This document shows, piece by piece, positions 27,901-39,900 of a DNA stretch of 64,000 nt. Source of the DNA: Dipylidium caninum (taxonomy: Eukaryota; Platyhelminthes; Cestoda; Cyclophyllidea; Dipylidiidae). The stretch covers positions 248,001 through 312,000 of the forward strand of contig QEYB01001296.1 in the NCBI GenBank assembly GCA_017562135.1, given 5' to 3'. How positions within the stretch are numbered: the first letter of the stretch is position 1; each line of letters starts with the position of its first letter. The notes below the pieces were generated by a model. The model did no database searches. It saw only the letters and a list, made by a program, of their open reading frames with translations, and was not told the origin of the DNA. The position numbers and the translations under genes are program-made.

Positions 27901-30900
27901 GTTAGGTTACTGTGGAGGACACAGCTGGCCACATTTCAGTTGCCTGCCTCGTTGTCGATGTGCTCGACCTAAACGACACTCCACCAGAATGGAATCTTAT
28001 GGACAATTCAGTTGCCAATCTACCATCCGCAGAAATTCATGTTCTCGAAAACATTCTCCCCGTTGATCCGATTTTCACGTTTTCAGTCGTGGACAAGGAT
28101 TCTAGCTCCGATACTTCTCTTTTGAGGTTTTATCAGGTTGGAGAACCTCTTCAAGAGTTCACAGTCTCATCTGTTGGTAAGGTCTATGTTCGCAAGCCTC
28201 TGGACGCTGAGACATCACAATCATATGTGTTTCGGGTGAAGGCGTTCGATGGACTGTATGAAACGATCCACCCTTTCACACTTAACATCCGCGTGGATGA
28301 CGTCAATGATAATTCACCCATTTGCCATATAGTGAGCTTTTTATTAACAACGGTATTAAATTATTTTTAGTGGCTCCTTAAAATTATTTGTTTTTTAAGC
28401 CCGATCGGACAATACATATTCCAGAATCGACTTTAAGTGGAACAGTGCTCTTTCATCTCAATGCAACAGACGTGGATATTCTCGAGGAGCACTCGGTCAT
28501 TACTTATCACCTAGTGGGAGGTCCCAATGACACGGACACCTTTGGAATAGAAGAAAAGACGGGCGATGTTATACTGGTTCGGGAGTTGGACTATGAGACG
28601 ATAAAGGCCTACTCCCTGCTTATCGAGGCTAGAGACAGAGGAAACAACTTCTGTCATTACAATCTCCACATCCGCGTATCGGACGTCAACGACAACCCGC
28701 CCATCTTTGAACATCCCATTAAGATCCCTTCTGTCCCTGAGGACGCACCTGTCGGCAGTTTGATTGGCAAAATTCATGCCACTGACCCCGATTCTGGTAG
28801 GAAATAGCCCACTTTATTTTGCACATGAAGTTACTAAAATAAAATCGTAGTGTTTTTCCCATAAGTTATGTTTTTTACAAAACCATTTTTTACAAAGACT
28901 TTTTTCCTGAAGATAATAATGCTCAACCCCAAAGAGTAAGATTGTCTCTAGTTTTATACGATGCTCCATCTTGCATTTCCTTCGTTTTGCTTAGAGTCCG
29001 AGTGTTAAACTAATTGGAATTGAACCTTTCAATGTATGCTTGTCCACGCTTGGTTTGACTATCTTGACACTGTGATTGGCGAAGCAGTGTTGGGCCATCT
29101 TGTAGTGGATGTGAACGGCTTAGAGTACAGAATATCGTGGCCACAAAATTCGAGCTTTTCGGTGAACAAACATTCGGGTCTCCTTCGTGTCGTTCAACCG
29201 CTGGATCGAGAAACCCTCGCAGTGCACCACCTCGTAATCCTCGTGACTGACGGAAATGGAATAGGAAGAGAAGGAGAAGGGGACCAGTCCTCTCCGGTTC
29301 ATTCGGTTACAACAAACGTGGAAGTGAATATATTGGATGTGAACGACAGTCCGCCCCATTTCCTCGAGCCCCGGCCAACCGCCAGCATCTCCGAAGCCAG
29401 TCCCGTGGGCACTCTCGTCATGCGCCTCACCGCCGTCTCCCTTGATGAAGGCGACAACGCCGTCGTACACTATCGCCTTCTCGAGACGGACACTCCAGAA
29501 TTCACTCTGAATTCCACCACTGGTGAGTTTTCATGTACACACAGGACCTCCACTTAATTCATTATTTCATTTGCATATTGCGTTTTTCGTTGCCAAAAAG
29601 TTTTACAGTTTAAAAAGTAGTCGAAATCTCTTCACTATTACTCAGAGAGTGTATTTGGTTTTTTTTAAATAATCCGCGTCACCCCCATTAATTTGTCCGC
29701 CGAAAATCCTTTATTATCCCTAAAGACTACATCGAAATTGTCCATATTCGTGGATGTCTATAACGAGACACGACGCTTGTACACTGGGTCCCTTTTCCCT
29801 CGGTCAGCCTTGTCCTTCTGATGGATTCATTGCCCTATCGCCATATGGATTTCGACTTGTCTTACCCGATTGTAAACTACGCCGCGTCAACACTTGCCTC
29901 TCAAGTGGCTAGTTGGAAAACCACATCCACTATTTTTGGGGGCCTCAAAACACTGACTTTAAGGACTGTGGGGTAGTTTTGTTTGCTCCACAAAGATGGT
30001 CTTTTCAACCGCGGAACTTTGTATTAATGGATGAAAAACTTTTATGATCCTTTATTGGCATTAGAACGACCTCGCCCAGGAGTTAGGCGACACGTCGTAC
30101 AATCCCAGAAATTTTGGACTTTGGATATATCTAGCGGCTAAGCAATTCCCTTGTAATGAGAAATGCCATCGCAAAGGCTAAGGCGGATGTGTCGGGTTTC
30201 AGGCGATCTCTATTTGGCCAACACCCTGGACTACGAACTTACTCCGCGCTACTTCCTAACAATCGAGGCTAAGGACGGAGGTACGCCGGCACTTAGTACT
30301 ACGACCGTTGCTACCGTCAACCTGATTGACGTCAACGACAATGCACCCTACTTCATCGGGCAAGATATTCTCCCATCGCCGGATAACCACACCCTCAGCT
30401 CCACGCACAAATCCGACGTTGGTGTTGGTGTCTTCTCCTTTGAGGTGTATGAAAACAGCCCCGTTGGGACGTTACTTGGTCGCGTAAGTGAATTCCTCGC
30501 CTTTAATGGACTCGCTTTTTTGGCAAAATTCATATGAAAATTTTATTGCAAGTACACGTTTTTTATCACCACTGAGTGAATACCTTCTCAGCTTATTCCC
30601 GCGTAGATGACAGGCCGGATACCCCTTTCGCTGAGGCCGTCGGCACGAGGCCGTCGGATAGGCTAATAAATCCTTTTCTGGGAACATGGGACAAAGCTCT
30701 TCCATTTTAGATTTAGTTACACAATTCTACCAGCATTTATTTGGGCACTGAAATCAACTGTCGTACAGAATTTTTGCGTCCCCCTCTAATTTTAGGAGTT
30801 GCTAGTATAAATTTAGGATAGATTAGTGGTAAACTCCTCAATCCCGAGTCGTGTTTAACTTCCCCATAGTTGATACGTGTGCCCTGAAGTTGCTTTCACA

Positions 30901-33900
30901 ACCTTGCATAGACGGCTTTATATAAAACTTTTCACATCTTCATTTTAACCATTAGAGAGAGAGGAAGTTGTAGATTCTGTCATAAAATTTAAAGACAGTA
31001 GTTGTTTTCAATTTTTGATTTCTGTAGGCACCTTGTCCTAATTCATCCAGTTTTGATTAGCCTTTATACAGTTGGCCTCCTCAAAATGGTGGCAACAAGT
31101 GACTCTTTGCGTTTGGCAATCAAAAATGTGTGTAGTTGTGGACTAGGGATACTTACCTTTCTCACAATTAATCCTTCCATGAAATAAGGGATAGCTTCCT
31201 TTTTATCTACGTTGCATAGATTACAGTTTGTTGCTCTCCAGTCATGTAACTTCCCGGCAATTCCATCGTTCTTCTTCGAACCAACATAAATTTAACTTGA
31301 AGATGACCTTTTCTCGTTATTATATAGAGAAATTGGTTAACTCGATGGAGATCAATTTTTTGACAAGTGATAGATTTGTCTTCGGGCTGGTAGAATTACA
31401 ATAACACCTGTCCCTATTCGTACACCTTCTCCCTGTAAAAAGCTATTTCTTTGCAATTGGTTTCTAAATGGTTTCATCATGCTGAGGAAACTAGCCAATC
31501 CCAATTCCACCCTTACCCAATTCTCCTCGTGAGCAACACCCCAGCGGCAGTTGCCCGATGCGATGCATTGCATTACCACTCTAACTTCAGGTAACGGCAG
31601 GCGATCCTGATTCGGGCGAGAACGGTCGTCTCTCTTTCGCACTGTGTGAACCTACAAAACCGCCAGAGGAAATTGTTGTGCTGGATCAACGCCACATCAG
31701 CAGCGACACAGTCACGGGTGTCGCAGCCATCCCGGCGGTTGCGCACCTCTTCGAGGTGAGCGAGACGAGGGGTGAGATCTCTCTGCTTTTCAGTCCTGAC
31801 CGCGAATTTGCCACTCTCTACGGTTTTTCCGTCTGTGTCACCGACCACGGCCAGCCCTCTCTCTCCGCCGTCACTCGCGTTCGTGTCACCATTCGTGATA
31901 CCAACGATTTCCAACCTCAATTCGAGCATGTGAATTATGAATTCTATGTACAGGTGAGAATGTATACTAATCCTAATCGACAGACAAGTATTGGGGCAGT
32001 CAACTGTCAAGTTAAAATTTTGGGTTTGAAGGTCAGTAAGAAGGACGTGTTTTCATTCCCTGGTTTACCATAAACAGTGCCTCCAGTTTTCTCTCAGTAG
32101 ATATTCTCTTCGCTTTGATGCAACGCCTGTTCGTAATTCCGTGTATGAGCATCCCTTTTCCGCTTCCATTCATAGGTTGATCGCAATGGAAATATTGTAT
32201 CAACCGAAAAAATAGACGTAAGTCTCCTCACCTCCATTCGTCTTTCATTCTTCCTCATTTCTTTCTTTTTGTCTTTATCTAATCACCTGACATTTGTTTT
32301 ATGTTCCTGACTATGGGGGCAACCATCACTTGCGCTACTGTCTCTCTCCACCCCTTTACTATTACTACATTAAATCAACCCCTCATTTGATTCCTCAAAT
32401 TCTGTTGAACACGGATAATGCGCTTGTCCTTCCTTTCCAGATAGGCGGATCCCCTTTACAAATGTCAACTTTTTGTTACAGAATTTATTACAGCAATTAA
32501 ATTTTGATTGTTGAATTTCAGTCGTCATACTTTACCACGAGCCTTTTTCTCTTGCGCCAAATGTTAACTCCTTACGCCAGCTCACCCGATATCTGGCTTC
32601 CTTGAGGAAAAAAGTGAGAGTGGGATCTATGCGATTGTTTTGCTTCCAAACCCAACTCGTCTGCCCCTTTATTTGTGCCAACAGAATCTAGACGGTGTGT
32701 CACACACAGAGAACACTGGACTTCTGTTGGGTCATATGGCAGTGCGAGACTTGGACGTCACGCCAAATGCAGGTCCGTTTAAGTGCAAAGTCACTGGCTT
32801 CGCTACCTCGTCCTCTGCGACTTGGGCCACCAATCCTCTCTTTTCGGTGCGCGCCTTCTCCGCTTTGCCATGCAACGCCTCCGCGGCCTCCGTCGCCCCC
32901 ACCGACCCCTCCTTCTTCCAGGGGCTGGATGTCAATCAGACAGGCTTTTGCTCCCTCTACTCCGCCCAAACGCTGCCGGTTAGCAGCCCCCTCATCTCAT
33001 TTGCCCTTGTATCGCGTTGACCATACTCGCCACCAATTTTTTTCATGTTTAGTTTCTACTAGTTTTATTAAAGTGTAAGCGAGCCTGCTTCCGTTCGATA
33101 GGCCCACTTTAAACGAAAAATAGGCATCTTATATGAAGATTTTTTTACGCGTTACGTCCACATGAATTTGCCTTTTCGATTTCACGTCTTTTGAGCCCAT
33201 GTCTAATGCAAGACATCAGCTGTGATAGTCTTTCGGAATGAATATGCAAAAGAAGATGGCAAATAGTATTTATTTGTCGCCTTAAGTTGAGAGTGATTGA
33301 TTAGCCTACAAGGTGATACGTCACGATACACACATGCTATTCTTATTACAGTTGGGAAGTAAAAGTTTGGTCGTCAGAGTCCACGACACCGGAGTGACCT
33401 CACTCCACTCTTCAGCAACTGTTACAGTCCATGTCTCGCGCCAAGCCAACCTGCCTCCCGAAATAGTCAGCTCCAACACAACAGTGGTAATCTTCCGGGA
33501 CATTTTTGATGTTTCCACTCCTTCGGTGAAGAATATCTTCGACCTTGATAGACCGAGGGGAGTTACGAAGTCCCCGAACCCCCGAGATCCCCCACTGATA
33601 CGAGTGACCGTTCACGACCGCACTGCTTACGATCACCTTCTTTTCGAACTCCTCGCCGACCCATCAAATGACAATTTTATTGTCGACCAATATGACGGAA
33701 GTATTTATGTGAAACCATCCCACCCGAAACCAACCGTAGCCTACAGTCCGTCTCCATCTCAGAAAAATCCATATCTCGCGTGGCTGGAACCTGCTCTGCC
33801 ACGTCTCCCACCAATGGCGCAACTCAACTCCGGCAACTATCGCCTTCAAGTCAAAGTTATTAATGGCTCACTGAGTTCCAATAGCACCATATCTTTAAAG

Positions 33901-36900
33901 GTAAGTCTGATATGAGGCCGTGCACCTGGCATTTGCCCATTGAGAAATACCAACGCCTTTTTACGTTGACCAATTTTCCAGAAGTAAATTTTGGCAAATG
34001 AAAAGCTTCCGTACAAAGTTTTTTATTCTCTCGAGAAGGCGACTCATTGTAGCCCTTTAAGTCCATTCTAAACCATTTTTACTTGCTCAGTTGCGGCTGC
34101 TTAGCGTACTTAGACCATTTGGTCTTGAAGTTTAGGCCCTGAGACATCTAACGCCGTTTCCCTTGTTCCAATACACTGTGTGAACAAAAGGTTAAATTAT
34201 TGCCCTAGGGGGTAACTAGTAGCAGGAATGCTCAGCCAATCTCGGACTTTTCGGGCGCGCACCATAGGCGAACAGCCTTGCTTTGACCTCCAGAGGTCTA
34301 AGTTCGTCTTTTGTCGCATTCGCCAATTGTCCTTTTGGAAACGAAAATGGGAAATTAATAGCTTGGGGAGTGTACTTGTGTAAGACATGAAAGCGTATTC
34401 TGTTCACGTGTACATCCATAATGCTTGCTTGCATTTTGAATTGGGACGCTTTTCATAATATTCTCTTTCCTAGAGTCGCAACTCTGTTAAATTTTTGTCA
34501 CGTTTCCATAGTCGGTTTATTCATACTTGACAAGATAGACATAAGTTCTTTCCCCTTTCCAGCATCTTTTTAATACGGTGCTCTAGGTTATGACCGTAAC
34601 AGAAGAAATGTTGGAGTCCTCTTGTGTGCTTCACGTGGCTGACCTCTCGCCGAACGAGCTCTTCCTCCTGCGCCTTGACGATACCATCAAACGGGAACTG
34701 GCCCGAGACCTTCTTAAATCACCTTTCGCCGATCATGGTGTCCCATGCGAAAACGTTTTCATAATTTCTATTCAGTCCTCAAATTCACTCTTTCGCAGAG
34801 GTAGAAGGAGTATCGGCGGTGGAGTGGAACTTTTGATAGCTGTTTACGATCCCGAAGAGAAGCGATTCATCGAGTCTAACCACTTAGTTCAGCGAATCCA
34901 CGCCTTGCAGGCAAATCTTTCCAAGGCTGTTGGTCACCAAACTCACGCTTACAACAATCTGTGCTCCCAGAAGGTGAGCGTTTTGCATTTTTAAATTAAA
35001 CAACATTTAGATTAGTAAAAGAATTCGACCAACCTAACCCTTCTGTACCAGTGTAACACTTGTGCAGTGGAGGTCAGGTTAGTGACAGTTGCCGTGCAAC
35101 TCGATGTGTCGCTATAACCTCTCTTTCCTTAAGTTTTGTACTATAGGTCTCGAACTACCGTTTCAATTAAAACAAAATATTGTCTGTTAAACCATCCAGT
35201 GAGGTACTCGTGTGAGGAAGATGGAGATGAGAGTATCGCAAATGAAGTGACTAATGTGGCATAACACAGATTGTATTTTTTCTTTGCACCATCCCTCACT
35301 CGTTTGCCAGTAGCCAAATACTTGAAAGAAGGTTTTTCCCATGGTAGAAATGCGAGTCGGGGAGCTGCGTGACGCGGGTGGTACTGGAGGCACGCACAGG
35401 ATCGGCGAGTGTACTGGAGGTCCACGGTGCAAGGCGGGTGAGTCCGCGTTTCGCGTTGGTAGTGCGATGTCGCTGCGAGAACAGCTTCAGCGGGGCTGAT
35501 TGCGAGCGACCGCGCGACATCTGTGCCTCCACAGCATGCGTCGCCCCGCGTGTCTGTGTGCCTTCACCTCGTTCTCCACATACTCACCACTCTTGCCTCT
35601 GCCCTCTCCCCTGGACTGGTACCAACTGCGATCGCCTAGTTCGCCCAACCGATTCATCCTCGGAGGCTTGCTTCTCTGAGGCCTGTTTCCTTCAAAGAGG
35701 TGAACCATTTCTGTCTCTTTAATCTTCATATTTGCTTTTAATGAATGCCAATATCACAGTTTTTGAGCAATGTAGTCGCTCGAGTTGTGTGCTCTAGAGG
35801 ACGTAAACACACAGAATCTGCAGCATACCTTTACGACCTGAACAATAGAAGTCAGTCCCTCTGATAACTAATTTGTCTCTCGGATTCTCCAACTCCCTCA
35901 ATCATGAATACGAGTGTTGACAAGCGAATTCGATGTCCATTCGAGGTACAGAGGTGTGCAAAAATAACCGAAGTGTCCTTGAGTTGACAACGAAGAATTG
36001 TTTTTCCATTTGTCGTCTTATCTAAACTTACCCTAACATCAGATTTGCTTCCCCTCAATGGAAACACTTTACTTAGAGTACTCTTCATCGGTCCTTCAAC
36101 AATTCTCCCTTATATGCAAATAATTTAACCGTAGAAAATTCATATGCGACAAATCTTATTTTCGTAAATAGTTGGGAGGCAGATTAGAGATATGGTAAAA
36201 CAGTTTACCTTACATCAATGGTTACCGTAATGGATGAAATGAAAAACCGGTTCTTAGAAGGAAACATGTCGATTGTTTTGTTGACATTCGGTGTGCCTAA
36301 TTTACTTATTAATTACTATTCCTATTGTTAGTAATGTGAGTGAATATACTACTTGGTTTCAGAAAGCGGACCATTGCAGTTCACGGGAGGCAGCTTTGTT
36401 CACTGGCAAATAGCAAGTCCCAATGAGTACAGACTCGATATCGCCTTTTCTGTGCGCACTCGCCAGCAGAATGGGCCTCTTCTTTCCGTCCGATGGAATG
36501 CTCTGCGTGCATTCAGCGTTCGCTTGATCAACAACGGTAACATGGCCATCTCGCCGGTCGGTTTTGCCAAGGGGGAACCGACAGGTAACTGGCTCGTCTC
36601 TGACCAGCCTCAGTTGAGCGACGGTCGGTGGCACCGCATACGGTTTGCTATCTTTGCCACCGCCACAGATTCCTATGGTAAGTCGAGCTACGCACTCACT
36701 CACACTCCACTTTCCTTTTATTCACTACTGACAATTTAGTTGACATTTTTGGTAGTTGTTCGATGGTGGGCTGAGCTCACAATTGACGGTGCCTACGCCT
36801 ATTCTCAAGTCGTTGATTGGGCCCCTGGCGATCCGAAAAGACAGGACGTACTGTTCGGCGCCGAGGTGGTTCATGGTTTCAGACCGCTTGCTGAAGTTTT

Positions 36901-39900
36901 CTATCCGAAAGACTGGGTGGCAGATGTTCATCCAAAATTCCAGGATCCTGAATGGCCGCAGTTCAACTACTCCTTTCCTCCTCCCGTTTTGCGTTCCGGA
37001 TTTGTGGGCAAGTTTTTCAGCCGCATAGAATTACATTTTGTACGACAGGAATACGAAATCAGTTGATTTCCTTTTCCACCTCAGGTTGCATAAAGGAGGT
37101 TCTTATTGATCGTGTAAAACCGCCTTATCAGGCAGGATTAAATTCCTATCAAACAGTACTCTCAGCACTACAAAATCGCAAATTGCCACTTGGAAGAGAG
37201 GAGCACGGGGTGGTTGGTCTGTCAGTGCTGCAAGTGGTTCGGACCCGTAACCTGAAGTACCATTGTTCAGCTCAGGCTACGTATGACAGTTCATGTGCAT
37301 ATGCGCCTTGTCTCAACGGCGGTTCCTGTGTCTCACGGCGTGCCCTCACCTTCCCCAAACTCAACAGCGCCCCGGCTGCTATCCGCCCCACGGACTTCAA
37401 TTGTTCTTGTCAGCCGGGATTTCAAGGCGCCCTTTGCGAGGAAGCCGACGACCTTTGCCTTCTTCAGCCATGTCTTAATGGTGCCAGGTTTGTCCGACTA
37501 TCACCTTTTGCACCAATTTCTTCTCCCTTAGTTGACTTTCATATTAGGGGTGAGCCAACAAAGAGATATTACACTGCGCTACATAGTGTAGTATTGATAT
37601 GCGGTAAGAAATAGTTTAAATTTGTCTTTAAAACCTTCATATATGCTGCAGTCTAGGCAAGGGACTTATGATTCAAAAGGGGTCTGCCGATAAATTAGTG
37701 TTTCGGCACTCGCTATGTCAGTGAATCCCTTTTCTCTCTCAAAAATAAGCGCTCATTCTCGTGCTTTTTAAAATAGATTTTATATTTTTATTCAACTAAC
37801 CACCTAAGCCATTTAAACATGGTTCGTGACCAGTCTGCCAATAAATACCCCTCAAAATGAGTGAGGCAAAAGTGCGAATTTAAAGCCCCGAAATTGGGAA
37901 TGTTTTTCAAAATTCTCCACCTTAAATGCTATCGACCATATCTGTGGAGGAACTTGGTCGAATCTCCGTCTTTAAGTGGTTTGGACACGCGCTTGCGATG
38001 GTCTTTTCCAGATGCGAGTCGGTGAGCGGCAGATCGATTGCCTACCGTTGCATCTGTCCGCCGGGCTTTGGGGACGTCCACTGCGACACACCGGTTGGCG
38101 GGCTCCAGAAGGCCAACCAGACAAGTGCATGCTCGCGCGCCGAGGCACTGCTCGCGACGATACAACCACCAACTCCAGTGTGCTACCAGGGCGCCACCTG
38201 CCTTGACGGTCCCGCAGGCCTAACCTGCGATTGCCCCTTTGGATGGCGTGGTGGACGGTGTGAACACGACGTGAATGAATGTCGTCTCGCCTCTGCTACC
38301 TTTGCAGCCGCCGCCGCGGCCGACAACGGAGCTGTTCACGACTACGGCATCAACGCTGATGTGTCAGGCGCAGTTGGGGATCCTCTTTGTAACCCATACG
38401 GCTCGCGTCGCGGCGTCTGCATCAATCTTCCGGGCTCCTATAAGTGTAATTGCAGCCTCGGATACAGAGGTAGAAACTGTGAAATCCGCGTACGTCTTAA
38501 TGCATTCACATTTACTACCAAGCGGATTAGGCCTAATTTTGCTTTTTCAACTCAATTGTTGCATTTTAGTGCGTTGTTCTGAATCACCAAACCTCTTCTC
38601 TTTCAAGGGGCACCACTTGGGACCACCTGATTGCTGTGCTAAATGTTGATTTCAAACTCTTTCTGTTTATTTTCAACCTACTTCATTTTTTGCACCCTGT
38701 CGTTCCTTTAGCATTTTCAACCGTCAACTTCCTCGGTGTACTCGTTTTACGATGTTGGAAGTAACTTCCTTTGTCGTGGTTGACGGTCGTTATAGGCCTG
38801 TAGTGAAGTGTCCCGGTGGACTGCGTACGAGCTTCGGCGTTTGCATAAAGTGCCACGACGACACCTCCCCCACTGGTACGCTTAAGTTCACGCGCGGACT
38901 TCCGGCGAGTCGGTGCTATGCGCATTAGTCATGGAACTCACCACCGAGGTCGATGTAATTTTTAAAAATGCGCCATTTAAGGCATCACACAGTGCCTCGA
39001 GTCAGTACATTAGGTCTAGGGCGGCTAGATAGACGTCTTGGATGTGTTCTGCGCTCGCCACGGAGTAATTCCCATTTCTACGCGAACTCGCTTTTTTCGT
39101 TTCGATGTGGCTGTGGGAATATCTTCGTACCATCGTTGCTAGTCTTTCTCCGCTATTTGCCACATGACCGTCGATCTTTGTGTTCACATCTGCTTGCGAT
39201 CAACTGGCGCTCCCAGAGAGCCGCTTTCGTCATATCCTGTGCTTTCTAAGCTGAGACCATATTTATGGTCAATATATCGTCTGTGTTTGCTGTTTGAACT
39301 CAGTTTTCTATCTTTTGTTAGCAGGTAATTTTGATGCACCACAGGTGTATTATCCTCGTTAAAAGCCATTTTTGTTTGTTTATTTTCTTTAGAATCTCAC
39401 CCCAGTGAAGCCTGACTCGAACGCCCTTGGTCTGACTCCGATGCATGGTTATATGATTGCGGGCATCTTCGCCCTTGTCTTTTTACTTGCCGTAATTACA
39501 GTTGTCATCTTGACCTGCTGCTTCCGTCGTCGCACCTCACCCTATTCCAACGGCCCCCACAACAATTACCCGCCGAACTGCTTCCCCGGATGCGACAAAA
39601 TGATGTTACAACATCAAGTGAAGCTCCTTGAATCAGCCCACGCGCTCCCTGATGGCGGCGACGGTTCGATCACCTACTCGCCCAAGAGGACGGGTCCCGG
39701 GAGCTCCAAAGTTCTGAGCTCGGGCCATCAGGTCCTTGCGCCTGACGCCCATAGACAATCATCTTACTTTGTGGACGAAAATGGACGCCTCGTTGTTTTG
39801 CGGCCTAACAGCGTAGCGGGAGGAGGACCAACTCCTAGTGAGCCGCTACAAATAGTGTATTTAGGTATGGCCGACTTGACGCTTTTTCACTATACAATTT

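Noticed and set aside
29120..29470. Minus-strand open frame of 116 codons
   Set aside because: Antisense shadow of cadherin exon 22.
34587..34973. Idea that the gene is a classic CadN-type cadherin
   Set aside because: The juxtamembrane module is similar, but only one LamG is present and the tail has no recognisable beta-catenin-binding region, so Fat-like fits better.
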